The notes under the pieces are model-generated. The model saw nothing but the letters and a program-made list of their open reading frames with translations. It did no database searches and had not been told where the DNA came from. Positions 34,475 to 44,031 of a stretch of DNA of 64,000 bases are shown here, in pieces. Made by a program: the position numbers and the translations under genes. How positions within the stretch are numbered: position 1 is the first letter of the stretch; the number at the start of each line of letters is the position of its first letter. Source of the DNA: Pseudomonas fluorescens (GTDB taxonomy: Bacteria > Pseudomonadota > Gammaproteobacteria > Pseudomonadales > Pseudomonadaceae); the NCBI RefSeq assembly GCF_000968015.1, contig NZ_LACH01000072.1, positions 79,401 through 143,400 of the forward strand. The letters are read 5' to 3'.

Positions 34475-36175
34475 TTATTTGGGTGTTTTCACTGATTGAC
34501 GCTCAAATGTTTGCACGAGCTTTAATGATGTTGACACTTTGGGCTGACAGGTGCTGAACAGATCAAGCTCTGGGCGATACGCTGTAGTTTGAATACCCAT
34601 CAATCCCAATATAGAATGGAATAAGTTGTCATGGGACAGTGATACGCCACGCTGTTCCTTCAGGCATTGGGGGTCGAGGGTTTGACGCGACTGCATGTCT
34701 TTGGAGATCCAGAGTACCATTGGGATACTAGTCTGCTCGCTGGGAGCCATGGCATAAGGAAGTCCGTGCAAGTAAAGCCCATTCTCGCCGAGAGACTCAC
34801 CGTGATCAGAGACATAAAGCATCGCCGTATCAAAACGCTCAGCGTTGCGCTTTAGCAGGTCGATCGTTTGCCCTAGTACATAGTCCGTATAACTGAGACT
34901 GTTATCATAGGCATTGACAATGCTTTCGCGCGTACAACGTTCAAGTTGGTTATTATCGCAAACCGGACCGAATCGTTCGAACGCTGGAGGATAGCGCTTG
35001 GAATAGGATGGTCCGTGACTGCCTTTCATGTGTAGTACTACGATTGAATCCCGGTGTTGTTGATCTAGGTAGGCTTGTAGATCTTGCAACAAGATTTCGT
35101 CATAACATTCGTCAGCTTTACATAAGCTCTGCGCTTTCTGATTTTTAAATTTTTCATTGGGTACGCGGTCGCAAATACCTTTGCAACCTGAGTTATTGTC
35201 TCTCCAAAGGACCGATACGCCGGCCCGCTGCAACACGTCTAATAGTCCTTCTCTACGCAAGGCCATACCGTCTTTGTAACCCTCTTTACCCACGTCCAGA
35301 AACATGCAGGGTAAGGAAACGGCCGTAGCTGTCCCACATGAACTGACATGGGTAAAACTTAAGACACCACGACTGGCCAATTCCGGATTGGTATCCCGGG
35401 TATAGCCATTGAGGGAGAAGTTTGCGGACCTGGCGGTTTCACCCACCATCAGTACCGTTAGCCGTGGTTTGCGCACACCGGCACTAGCTTCTTCACGGCG
35501 AGCATCAGCACCAATTATTTTTATTTCGGCGGGAACTGTTAGTTGGCGACGTGTATACCCATGGATTGCCGAAACGACATTCGAAGGAACCAACATCAAT
35601 CTGAGTTCGCGATGGTTACGTATCAGCGATGCATAGGATTGATAAAGCGTAAATACGATGATCGCCAAGCAGGTGAGCGCTACTGCTACTCCCGTCAATC
35701 GATGAGCAAGTGCGCGGGACCACGATCGTTGAATCAAATGGACTCGGGTGATAATCATCACCGGCATAACACCAAAGCCCAACATCCACAGTAGTAGATC
35801 CCAGTTCAGCAACTCCTTGGCTTCAGAACTGTCGGTCTGCATCACATTCGTTAGCATGCTGTAATCAACTACCATGCCATAGCTATTCATAAAGTAACTC
35901 GTTACTGCCGCAACCAGCAGCACGACAGCTAGCACAGGCTTCATCAATCGTCCCCATGCCATTACGCTGAGCAATACGTATAGCCAAATCAACACGAACC
36001 AAGGCAGGCTAAGCACAAATAGGGTGTTGCCATCTTGTAGGCCCCCCACGCCTTGCCAGACAGCACGCCAAAATGGCCAGTTACTAAACAATAGAAGCCA
36101 GGTCGAAACTGCAAGAATTAACTGATTGCTACCGAGTGTGATTTCCCAACTGCGAATTTGTGCTTTGTTATTCAT
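34475..36175 (-). CDS. eptA: Lipid A phosphoethanolamine transferase
   Basis: This inner-membrane enzyme transfers phosphoethanolamine from PE to lipid A phosphate, lowering negative charge and polymyxin binding. The 566-residue product has five N-terminal membrane helices and a periplasmic sulfatase-like domain. That domain carries the nucleophile region VGETARSANFSLNGY, SCGTATAVSLPCMF, HMKGSHGPSY and SDHGESLGE, the zinc ligands of this family. It lies downstream of the czcC relic on the same strand. Zinc-induced eptA expression is known in P. aeruginosa, so presence in a zinc island is sensible. Confidence 0.88.
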   Translation of the reverse strand: MNNKAQIRSWEITLGSNQLILAVSTWLLLFSNWPFWRAVWQGVGGLQDGNTLFVLSLPWFVLIWLYVLLSVMAWGRLMKPVLAVVLLVAAVTSYFMNSYGMVVDYSMLTNVMQTDSSEAKELLNWDLLLWMLGFGVMPVMIITRVHLIQRSWSRALAHRLTGVAVALTCLAIIVFTLYQSYASLIRNHRELRLMLVPSNVVSAIHGYTRRQLTVPAEIKIIGADARREEASAGVRKPRLTVLMVGETARSANFSLNGYTRDTNPELASRGVLSFTHVSSCGTATAVSLPCMFLDVGKEGYKDGMALRREGLLDVLQRAGVSVLWRDNNSGCKGICDRVPNEKFKNQKAQSLCKADECYDEILLQDLQAYLDQQHRDSIVVLHMKGSHGPSYSKRYPPAFERFGPVCDNNQLERCTRESIVNAYDNSLSYTDYVLGQTIDLLKRNAERFDTAMLYVSDHGESLGENGLYLHGLPYAMAPSEQTSIPMVLWISKDMQSRQTLDPQCLKEQRGVSLSHDNLFHSILGLMGIQTTAYRPELDLFSTCQPKVSTSLKLVQTFERQSVKTPK

Positions 36176-36229
36176 GGCTACTCCGGAATATCTCGACGTA
36201 TCCAGGCGCGAACTGCTACCGGAGTGTCA

Positions 36230-36373
36230 CTACGTATTAGGTAAAAAAAAATCGCCAATGGCGCGGTGCAGCTCGTGGATGCACCAGTGACCCTGAACGT
36301 TCTCGTCAGCTAGTTGGCGATCTGCGACTAGCAAAACCGCCAGACACCCCACGCTTATAAAAATCTTCTTCAT
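36230..36373 (-). pseudogene. 47-codon secreted ORF, possible remnant of a czcB-like adaptor
   Basis: The frame begins MKKIFISVGCLAVLLVADRQ, a signal-like N-terminus, and ends after a run of eight or more T. It overlaps the stop of the decayed czcC by ATGA, the coupling usual between an outer-membrane factor and its membrane-fusion partner. In that place a full-length czcB would be expected. I infer that this is its N-terminal stump. It could also be an unrelated short gene. Confidence 0.35.
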
Positions 36374-37287
36374 GAGGTAGGACTCCAAGTAAGTGACGTG
36401 GTTGTAGATCCGCTCGATTCGTCATTGAACGTCAGAAGTTGTGCTGAAGTGAGGTCTTGGGTTCGGGGGCGGGGAAGGCCCAGAACATCCGGTAAGTTGA
36501 GCTTGGCTATTTCAAAGCAATTAGTGTTGGCGTCCTCAGCGCTTCGTGCGGCGGGAAGGATCACTTGACTGAAGGACTTCGTTTCTCTGTTGGCCTTCGA
36601 TCGCTTGTCTACAGCCTGGCGGATTTCGAGCCGCAGGCGCAGCTCGGCGACGTTGTGCAGATCACTAGACTGGTACGTGCCGTTGGCCTCCGACGAAATG
36701 CTTCTTTGTTTGCGGCCAAAGTACAAAATCGGCGTAGAAGTGCCCGCCTGGTTCAGCCGTTTCCGGATGCTAGCTATCCTCGTTCCGCCAGTCAGTGCTA
36801 ACTCTGAGCTGAAATCAGACCTTGCTGTCCAGTCATGACGTCGTAAAAGACTTCGATCATCGAGGCGCAAGTCATTGCGGCGGTGTTTAAGCTCCAGCGT
36901 CGCTACGCCTTGACTCTTAGACGCGACCTCAATCCGTACGTGACTTTTGCCGCACACTTTCGGCGTCCGGCGGAGGTTTACGTTAGTGGTGTTCGAATTT
37001 TCGCGGAAGGCTTGGGCATCGATTATTAGTACTGGATTGGGGATCAAATCACTCTGTTGGTGCCCCGCTTGGGCAGTTTGGATTTCCCGCTGGGCATCAG
37101 CGACGCTTGGGCAATTGGTCAATGCTGCTTTCAATGCCGAATCGCGGGTGTTGGTCCTATCCTCGGCGAGAGATGCCGTCATCAAAGACGAAACGCGAGA
37201 CAGTGGGCCTGCCGCCCACAACATTTTTCTAATGCGAGATGGCATTACGAGATTTACGCCCCCAAAGTGCGCAGCTTCTTTGTTCAC
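36370..37287 (-). pseudogene. Eroded czcC-like outer-membrane factor
   Basis: A 305-codon frame is similar in order to the intact CzcC at 44032. The parallels are GHQQSDLIPNPVLI (GERQQAGLIPNPEVS), RIEVASKSQGVATLELKHRRN (RIEVASRAQDAAGIELERKRN), ELRLRLEIRQAVD (ELRLRTEIQTTLD), ILPAARSAED (ILPAAQSAVD) and LPDVLGLPRPR (FLDVLDAQRTL). About 100 residues of the helical middle are missing, the signal peptide is lost and the C-terminus is unrelated. It is still open but cannot form the beta-barrel/alpha-barrel fold. Confidence 0.75.
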
Positions 37288-37667
37288 TTGTAAGTATTTG
37301 ACGGTCTAAAAGACTGAGAGCATCAATTTCAGGCGGCTGAAATCGATCAAAAGTCGACACGCCCGCAGGATTCTATGACGCGTAGATTTTTTTCAGGCTC
37401 AATGTACTGATGAACAGTTATCAAAATGGTGACTGAAGAATTACAAATTTGTTATAAGTTCCTCTGTCGTAGACAATTAGTCTAAGATCTACTTAGTGTC
37501 GAAGTTTGTATGTTTTACGTCGATAACGTAATGGAGTCTCGGCGGCGCTTAATAGCTCCTTGCTGACTAAAACCGTACAACGGAAATATGCTGAACTGGG
37601 GCGGCTAATAAAGTTGTTTGTGCGCGTGTGAGATTGTTTATAATGTAGTGTCGAGAATTCATGAAAA
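37288..37667. promoter_or_regulatory. Divergent control region with an ATTAC-N6-GTTAT box
   Basis: This 380-bp gap lies between the divergent czcC relic and the orphan czcR. At 37440-37455, ATTAC-AAATTT-GTTAT is one base off the ATTAC-N6-GTAAT dyad found upstream of other metal genes here. The rest is AT-rich with no frame. Confidence 0.55.
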
Positions 37668-38345
37668 GTGCGTATTTTGATAATAGAAGATGAGCCGAAA
37701 ACTGCCCATTATTTACACCAGGGGCTGACCGAAAGCGGATTTGTCGTTGATTGCGTCGCCAGCGGAATCGATGGCTTACGCTTGGTCTGCCAACAGACTT
37801 ATGATCTTGTAGTGCTTGACGCAAACCTACCGCAAGGTGACGATTGGGGGCTACTCGTAAGTATTCGTAAGGTCATTATTATGCCCATCATGATACTTAC
37901 CGTTAAAGGTGGTCTGGAGGACAAAATCAAAGGTTTCGACCTAGGCGCCGACGATTACATGGTCAAACCAATTGAGTTTCCCGAACTGCTGGCCCGAGTA
38001 CGCAGTCTCATGCGGCGCACTGAATTGTCGGCATTGCCCGACGTGTTGTGTGTTGGCGACCTGGAACTCGATCTGGGTAGACACCGGACCTTTCGCGCCA
38101 AGCAGCGGATTGAGCTGACCACCAAGGAGTTCACCCTGCTACACTTCTTGATGCGACAGGCTGGTACGGCACTGTCGCGCACACAAATCATGTCCTCTGT
38201 CTGGGGGCTGAATGCTGATTGCGACACCAATGTTGTTGAAGTAGCAATGAGAAGGCTTCGGGCCAAGATTGATGATCCTTTCAACAACAAGCTGATCCAT
38301 ACCTTGCGCGGTGTTGGATATGTTCTCGAAACGCGTGATAAATGA
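37668..38345 (+). CDS. Orphan CzcR-like response regulator (diverged)
   Basis: This is a 225-residue OmpR/PhoB-type regulator. The receiver keeps Glu7/Asp8, phospho-Asp51, Thr78 and Lys100, and a winged-helix domain ends KLIHTLRGVGYVLETR. It is clearly related to the two other CzcR copies (40412, 42998) but more diverged. It has Gly57 and Asp59 in place of Leu/Ile and Gly after the phospho-site, and Val79 in place of the usual Ala. No histidine kinase adjoins it. The start is GTG 37668, matching the family N-terminus. It may be a decaying copy or respond to one of the CzcS proteins. Confidence 0.85.
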   Translation: MRILIIEDEPKTAHYLHQGLTESGFVVDCVASGIDGLRLVCQQTYDLVVLDANLPQGDDWGLLVSIRKVIIMPIMILTVKGGLEDKIKGFDLGADDYMVKPIEFPELLARVRSLMRRTELSALPDVLCVGDLELDLGRHRTFRAKQRIELTTKEFTLLHFLMRQAGTALSRTQIMSSVWGLNADCDTNVVEVAMRRLRAKIDDPFNNKLIHTLRGVGYVLETRDK

Positions 38346-38593
38346 GCCCTCTTAATTCTTTTAATTTTGAGGTTGTGTGAGATAGTCGACATTGAATTTA
38401 AATTCAGAATGCACAAATACTTACCCTAAAAGTCAGTTTTATTAGATTCCAAACCGTCTCCGGGGTGGGGCGGTACTGCGCATGGCTGATCTTGATACTT
38501 TTCCTGGCTCTGAAGGCTAACGGCTGGAAAATACAAATAAGTAATTTTTCTGAAATGATCCAGAAAAGTTTATCGAGTTAAACTTACGTAAGT

Positions 38594-38609
38594 TTAACGG
38601 CTTTGTAAC
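38594..38609 (+). promoter_or_regulatory. Degenerate TTAAC-N6-GTAAC box
   Basis: TTAAC-GGCTTT-GTAAC lies 20 bp before the DUF2790 gene at 38630. It has two mismatches to the dyad ATTAC-N6-GTAAT seen at other island promoters. Confidence 0.4.
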
Positions 38610-38629
38610 TGCTTTAAAGAAACTCTGCT

Positions 38630-38923
38630 ATGAGCCTGTCAAAATTAAGTACTGTTTCACTGACGCTGTCATTGTCTTCGATAACATTTGCTGAAAGCCG
38701 TGGTGATCGCAACGTTGGGGACGCCATGGAAGCAAATCAGAAATCAATGGCCGCCTACGCTGCCCAAAAAGGCAAGACAGTTCCGGACGTTCAGAAATAT
38801 CGTGATGGAATGAAGCTTGATATCGCAAAAGTGGTGAGTACGGCCCCGCCAATTCGCTCTTGCAACGTTGTACCTTTTCGAATGACCTATGAAGACTCAG
38901 CTGGAAAGCTCCCACGTTATTGA
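38630..38923 (+). pseudogene. DUF2790 secreted small protein, frameshifted C-terminus
   Basis: The 97-residue frame has a signal peptide and then GDRNVGDAMEANQKSMAAYAAQKGK and PFRMTYEDSAGKL, the DUF2790 core. The intact paralogue at 60800 continues NTVEYKVMGTNC. Here the frame reaches a stop after KLPRY, while the next frame still reads VIEY and, beyond a TAA, IVGVCRN. So a small deletion plus a stop removed the last 15 or so residues, including the second Cys. Confidence 0.7.
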
Positions 38924-39005
38924 ATACTAAATTGTGGGTGTGTGTCGTAACACGCGCGAATGAACGGCTGATGTGATAGGGCTGTTTTTTCTATGGTTGG
39001 TGTCA

Positions 39006-40415
39006 TCATCTGGTTTGTCCATGGATGTTTGGAAAACCTAGCTTGAAGGTCGTAATCTTGCCTGGCGAGCTATTAACTTCTGCGACGCCCTGATGCAAAC
39101 TCATGATTGATTTCACAATGGCCAAACCAAGCCCGGTACTTCCTTCAGCGCGCGAATGATGAGTGTCAACTCGATAAAAGCGATCGAATAAGTGCGGTAG
39201 GTGTTGAGGTTCAATACCTGCGCCTGGGTTGGCTACAAGCAGCGAGACTTCTGTGGCATGGACTTCGATGGTGATTGTGATGGCTTGGCCTACCGGGCAA
39301 TGACGGATTGCGTTGGACATCAGGTTGGAAATTGCCCGCTGAATCATCAACCGATCACCAATGGTCGACCCCCTGCCAGTAACACTCACGCTGATCTGTT
39401 TATCTTCCGCCGACAGTGAAAACAGATTGATGACCTTCAAGGCTTCATCCTCCAGCGCAATGGTCTCAAACGGGACCAGTGCAGCGGGATGACTGACCTG
39501 CGCCAGGAAAAGCATGTCCGAGACAATCCGGGATACCCGCCCAAGCTCTTCGGTGGAAGACTCCAACACCGCTTTGTACTCCTCGGCCGGCCTCTCTCGG
39601 GACAGCGTCACCTGGGCCTTGCCCATCAGGTTGGAAATGGGCGATCGTAGTTCGTGGGCCAAGTCATCGGAGAACTGCGACAACTGCTGAACATCGCTGT
39701 CGAGTCGATGCAGCATGAAGTTGATGCCATGGGCCAGTTCGCTGAGCTCCTGCGGCATCTTGACCACCGAGAGTCGATGGCTGAGGTCCTGAGCAGAGAT
39801 CATGGCGGCCACCTTACGAAACTCCCGCAACGGCGCGAGCCCCCGTTTTACCGCAGCCCAAGCACTGAGGCCGATAAGTAGCAGCAGCAACGGCAAGGCC
39901 ATGATCGTCGAGCTTAGATATGTGCTGAGCAGCGCTTCATCGTTGGCGCAATCAAGTGACAGCAATACGGCGACATTCGTACCGTTCGGCAAGCGGATCA
40001 GTCTGGACGCAGTCAGGAAGTGCCGGCCCTGATCATCAGTGCTTCGGGAATATGACACCTGGTCGGTGGCAGTCCCTGCCGCCTTCAACTCCACCCTGGG
40101 GTCCGTCAAGCCAAAGCCTGACTTCAAGAGCGGCGTCCTCATATTTATCAGGTCATAAATGGTAAGGTTCAGGTTGTCATGCCCCATCACCTGATCCAGC
40201 AATACGTGCGGTTTAATGTTGATATCGACTGGTTTTTCATACATCGAAAGACTGTGCTCGATTTGCCGCATTTTCTCGCTCAGGTTGTCTTTTGACAGTT
40301 TATCTAACTCATGCGATAGCGAGATGAACGCAAGAACCGCCAGAAATAACACCAACAATGCGCCCATGATACTCACCGCCAAACCCAGCCGCATCGACAG
40401 GCTTGCCGACTTCAT
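39006..40415 (-). CDS. czcS: Heavy-metal sensor histidine kinase, copy 1
   Basis: This 469-residue inner-membrane kinase has two transmembrane helices (about residues 10-32 and 165-187) around a periplasmic sensor, a HAMP region, H-box DDLAHELRSPISNL near residue 250, N-box SNAIRH, and G-boxes NPGAGIEPQHLP and GSTGLGLAIVKSIM. It overlaps the upstream czcR by ATGA. It is close in sequence to copy 2 at 41571 except in the periplasmic loop (about residues 85-150). The likely signals are periplasmic Zn, Cd or Co. Confidence 0.9.
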   Translation of the reverse strand: MKSASLSMRLGLAVSIMGALLVLFLAVLAFISLSHELDKLSKDNLSEKMRQIEHSLSMYEKPVDINIKPHVLLDQVMGHDNLNLTIYDLINMRTPLLKSGFGLTDPRVELKAAGTATDQVSYSRSTDDQGRHFLTASRLIRLPNGTNVAVLLSLDCANDEALLSTYLSSTIMALPLLLLLIGLSAWAAVKRGLAPLREFRKVAAMISAQDLSHRLSVVKMPQELSELAHGINFMLHRLDSDVQQLSQFSDDLAHELRSPISNLMGKAQVTLSRERPAEEYKAVLESSTEELGRVSRIVSDMLFLAQVSHPAALVPFETIALEDEALKVINLFSLSAEDKQISVSVTGRGSTIGDRLMIQRAISNLMSNAIRHCPVGQAITITIEVHATEVSLLVANPGAGIEPQHLPHLFDRFYRVDTHHSRAEGSTGLGLAIVKSIMSLHQGVAEVNSSPGKITTFKLGFPNIHGQTR

Positions 40416-41086
40416 TCCCGGGCCTCCAGTACATAGCCAACGCCGCGCAGGGTATGGATTAGCTTCTTGTCAAAAGGATCATCAATCTTGGCCCTCAGGC
40501 GGCGGATTGAAACCTCGACCACATTGGTGTCGCAGTCGAAGTTCATATCCCAGACCAGTGAAATGATCTGGGTGCGGGAAAGCACCTCACCCGACTGGCG
40601 CATCAAAAGGTGCAGCAAGGTAAACTCCTTGGTCGTCAGGTCGATGCGCTGCTCGCCCCGGAAGGCCCGATGGCGGCCCTGGTCGAGTTCCAGATCGGCG
40701 ACTTTCAAGACCTCCGGGACGGAAACGTGTTCGCTGCGACGCATTAAAGTTCGTACCCGGGCCAACAGTTCCGGAAATTCGAATGGCTTGACCAGATAGT
40801 CATCGGCACCCAGGTCGAGGCCGCGGATCTTGTCCGCTAGGCGCCCGCGAGCAGTCAGCATCATGACCCGGGTGTTACTGCTTTGGCGCAGTCGCTCCAG
40901 CACACCCCAGCCATCAAGTTGTGGTAGATCGACGTCAAGTATTACCAAGTCGTAGGTTTGTTGACGCGCAAGGTGAAGTCCATCCGTACCATTCGCCGCC
41001 CGGTCTACTATATAGCCGCTTTCAGTCAAACCCTGATGCAGGTATTCGGCAGTTTTAAGCTCATCCTCAACTACAAGCATTCGCAT
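40412..41086 (-). CDS. czcR: Heavy-metal response regulator, copy 1
   Basis: This 224-residue OmpR-type activator has acidic Glu7/Asp8, phospho-Asp51, Thr78 and Lys100, and an intact winged helix. It is nearly identical in protein sequence to copy 2 at 42998, while the DNA differs at many third positions. CzcR proteins activate czcCBA and repress oprD in P. aeruginosa. ATGA overlap with czcS shows an operon. Confidence 0.92.
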   Translation of the reverse strand: MRMLVVEDELKTAEYLHQGLTESGYIVDRAANGTDGLHLARQQTYDLVILDVDLPQLDGWGVLERLRQSSNTRVMMLTARGRLADKIRGLDLGADDYLVKPFEFPELLARVRTLMRRSEHVSVPEVLKVADLELDQGRHRAFRGEQRIDLTTKEFTLLHLLMRQSGEVLSRTQIISLVWDMNFDCDTNVVEVSIRRLRAKIDDPFDKKLIHTLRGVGYVLEARE

Positions 41087-41570
41087 GGTAGTGCCGCCTA
41101 TGTAATATGAATTGAATAATAAACTTTCGAAGTTTATTTAAATGCCCGACTAAGAAATGATGTAGAACTATTCGATCATAAAAATCTCAAAACCGCGCAT
41201 TGCTCAAGTGTTCAGTATCAAGCCTGAAGCTGCTATAGGGTCAACAGGAGAAAGAGCTTTCACGGCAAAAGTGTTTGCGACCATATGTCGCAGGCGTGTT
41301 AAAGCGCGGCGCCCTTACATTTATTTCAGTCTGAAGCCAAGCTCCGCTCGGCTGATATCTATAGGTAATCGTTTCGAGGTGTTACGGCGCAGGTAATCAA
41401 TTTAATGCTTTACGCGTTTTTTTGGAAAGACTGGCAGGATGTACCAAAGGGAGTTGATCTCGCTTTGTTATTTGTAAATATCCCGTCCTATCTATGCTCT
41501 ATGGATTTACGGAGTCGCGCTCTTAGTTTATTTTCTATTTGTTGTGATTTTAGTTAAAGTTATACTAAAA
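41087..41570. other. Gap between the two czcRS systems
   Basis: This 484-bp AT-leaning sequence serves as the 5' region of czcR copy 1 and holds the 3' end of czcS copy 2. I see only a GTAAT half-site at 41102 and no frame with a convincing start or family. A 62-codon plus-strand frame (41208-41396) has no ribosome site and looks random. Confidence 0.5.
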
Positions 41571-43001
41571 TCACTGCCCTGACTTGTGGGCTTTTAGGTT
41601 ACTTTGCGCACTATATTTTGGAAATGTAAGTCGAAAGACTGTCGGATGGCCTGGTATACTTTGGACCTCTGCCGTTCCCTGGTGGAGGCTCATGATGGAT
41701 CGGACAATGGCCAACCCTAATCCAGTACCGCCTTCGGCTCGTGAGCGACTGTTATCCACACGATAGAAACGATCGAAAATATGAAACAAGTGCTGGTGCT
41801 CAATTCCTACCCCAGGATTGCTTATTGATAGGGAGACTTTTTCTGTTTGCGTTTCAATCTCTATAGCAATGGACTGCCCTGCTGGGCAGTGACGAATGGC
41901 ATTTGATAAAAGATTGGAGACAGCCCGCTGAATCATGAGCCGATCACCTAAAACCTTGCCCCATCCGCTAACAGTTATACCAACGCTCTTTTCGTCAGCC
42001 GATAGAGAAAAAAGGTCGATGACTTTTAGCGCTTCATCCTCTAGTAAAATACTTTCAAACGGCACGAGTGCGGCCGGATGACTTACTTGGGCCAAGAAAA
42101 GCATGTCTGAAACAATTCTGGTGACTCGTCCTAGTTCCTCAGTGCATGACTCTAAAACAGCCTTGTACTCTTTTGCCGGGCGTTCTCGAGAAAGTGTTAC
42201 CTGAGCTTTCCCCATAAGGTTCGTAATCGGTGACCGCAACTCATGCGCCAAGTCATCAGAAAATTGCGATAGTTGTTGAACCCCGCCGTCAAGACGGTGC
42301 AGCATGAAGTTTATGCCGTGAGCAAGCTCACTGAGTTCCTGGGGCATATTGACAACGGAGAGTCGATGACTTAAATCCTGGGCCGACACCATGGCCGCAA
42401 CTTTACGGAACTCGCGGAGGGGGGATAAACCGCGTTGCACAATCGCCCAGGCGCTGATACCAATCAGAATCAACAGCAGTGGGACCGCTACAATGGTCGA
42501 ACTCAGATAGGCGCTCAATAGCGTTTCATCACTCGAGCGATCAATAGACAGTAAGACCGATACGAACTCACCATCCTTTAATTTCATGAGTTTAGAGGCG
42601 GTGAGGATGTGGGTTCCGGTCTCTTCGGCTGGGGAATAGTACGATAGCTTATTACTGGCGGCTGTTCCGGTTTGATTCGTAGATACGTCAGGTATATCTG
42701 CTCCAATACTCAGGAGAGGTTCGCTCATATTGTCATCATCAAAGATGGTCAGGTTAAGATTGTCGTGCCCCAGCACTTGATCTAGTAGCACATGTGGTTT
42801 TAAGCTCATGTCACGGGTACTGATATCCATCAGTAGACTGTGCTCAATCTGACTCATCTTCTTTTCTAAGCTGTTCTTTGCGCGCGAATCAAGTTCGTGA
42901 GTAAGCGCTAAAAAAGCTAGTATCGCTAAAAGCACTACTAGTACTGCTCCCATAATGCTAACTGTCAACCCCAGTCGCATCGATAGGCTGACCGGCTTCA
43001 T
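41571..43001 (-). CDS. czcS: Heavy-metal sensor histidine kinase, copy 2
   Basis: The 476-residue paralogue of the kinase at 39006 has the same architecture: H-box DDLAHELRSPITNL, N-box SNAIRH and G-box GGTGLGLAIVRS. The catalytic half is strongly conserved between copies, while the periplasmic part differs, so ligand preference may differ. The DNA is visibly more AT-rich at third positions than copy 1, suggesting separate acquisition rather than recent duplication. A perfect DnaA box lies at 41752, the only one right of glmS. Confidence 0.9.
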   Translation of the reverse strand: MKPVSLSMRLGLTVSIMGAVLVVLLAILAFLALTHELDSRAKNSLEKKMSQIEHSLLMDISTRDMSLKPHVLLDQVLGHDNLNLTIFDDDNMSEPLLSIGADIPDVSTNQTGTAASNKLSYYSPAEETGTHILTASKLMKLKDGEFVSVLLSIDRSSDETLLSAYLSSTIVAVPLLLILIGISAWAIVQRGLSPLREFRKVAAMVSAQDLSHRLSVVNMPQELSELAHGINFMLHRLDGGVQQLSQFSDDLAHELRSPITNLMGKAQVTLSRERPAKEYKAVLESCTEELGRVTRIVSDMLFLAQVSHPAALVPFESILLEDEALKVIDLFSLSADEKSVGITVSGWGKVLGDRLMIQRAVSNLLSNAIRHCPAGQSIAIEIETQTEKVSLSISNPGVGIEHQHLFHIFDRFYRVDNSRSRAEGGTGLGLAIVRSIMSLHQGTAEVQSIPGHPTVFRLTFPKYSAQSNLKAHKSGQ

Positions 43002-43672
43002 TTCCTTGCCTCCAGTACATAGCCTACGCCGCGGAGGGTATGAATTAATTTTGTTTCAAATGGATCATCTATTTTGGCTCTTAGTCTTCGTATCGAAACT
43101 TCGACTACGTTGGTGTCGCAGTCAAAATTCATATCCCAAACTAAAGAGATAATTTGAGTGCGAGATAACACCTCTCCAGATTGACGCATCAACAGATGGA
43201 GCAACGCGAATTCTTTTGTCGTCAAATCTATGCGTTGTTTTCCGCGGAATGCGCGATGTCTACCTTGATCAAGTTCAAGATCAGCAACTTTTAATACCTC
43301 TGGAACTGGAATATGTTCGCTGCGACGCATTAACGTGCGTACTCTTGCAAGTAACTCAGGAAATTCAAATGGCTTGACCAGGTAGTCATCGGCTCCCAGA
43401 TCTAATCCTTTTATCTTGTCTGCCAGACGCCCTCGTGCAGTCAGCATCATTACCCGAGTACTACTAGTCTGCCGAATATTTTCAAGAACGTCCCATCCGT
43501 CAATTTCAGGAAGGTTTACGTCTAGTATTACAAGATCATAAGCTTGCTGACGTGCTAGATGGAGTCCATCAGCCCCGGTCGATGCGCAGTCTACAATATA
43601 GCCACTTTCGGTCAGGCCTTGATGTAAGTACTCAGCAGTCTTTAGCTCGTCCTCTATCACAAGGATTCGCAT
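42998..43672 (-). CDS. czcR: Heavy-metal response regulator, copy 2
   Basis: The 224-residue OmpR-type regulator has phospho-Asp51 and Lys100 in place. It differs from copy 1 mainly around residues 30-34 and 56-72. It is divergent from czcCBA (359-bp gap), the standard Pseudomonas layout, so this is the copy most likely to be the native regulator of czcCBA. It overlaps czcS by ATGA. Confidence 0.92.
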   Translation of the reverse strand: MRILVIEDELKTAEYLHQGLTESGYIVDCASTGADGLHLARQQAYDLVILDVNLPEIDGWDVLENIRQTSSTRVMMLTARGRLADKIKGLDLGADDYLVKPFEFPELLARVRTLMRRSEHIPVPEVLKVADLELDQGRHRAFRGKQRIDLTTKEFALLHLLMRQSGEVLSRTQIISLVWDMNFDCDTNVVEVSIRRLRAKIDDPFETKLIHTLRGVGYVLEARK

Positions 43673-44031
43673 AGGATTTCACCCTCTGGTAAATGTATCG
43701 GAATTATTTAATATTATAGAACTTGGTTTAAGGGTCTTATTAATCTGTATAAATGTTCGGCTCTGGTTGTATCTTTAATTTGCTTGGTCATATGGTTTAA
43801 AGCGTTGCAAGGTCGTCATGTTTCCTTGATCTCCTAAAGTACTAGGTCTGGCTCACCTTTTTTGTTTCAGGTTGTTGCTTGGAGCGAGCACTTTCTGACT
43901 TCATCCTAATACATTAATTGAGGTTTTTCCGCTGGATAACGTATTTGTAATTTTTCGGTCACCTTGTTGATAGGTGCGGAGAATTACATTTGCCTCATGG
44001 GAAATTCTTTTTGTTTTAAAGGTTTTAAGGA
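43673..44031. promoter_or_regulatory. czcR/czcC divergent promoter region
   Basis: The dyad ATAAC-GTATTT-GTAAT is at 43936-43951. The 39-bp block 43936-43974 recurs at 49884-49922 upstream of a DUF2790 gene, matching 32 of 39 bases without gaps. AATTACATTT at 43982 adds a further half-site. This is the probable CzcR target for czcCBA. Confidence 0.65.

Noticed and set aside
37661..37700. ATG at 37661 as the start of the orphan czcR
   Set aside because: It is in a different frame and stops quickly. GTG 37668 gives the conserved RILIIEDE start.
41208..41396. 62-codon frame between the two czcRS systems
   Set aside because: No ribosome site, no family, random composition.
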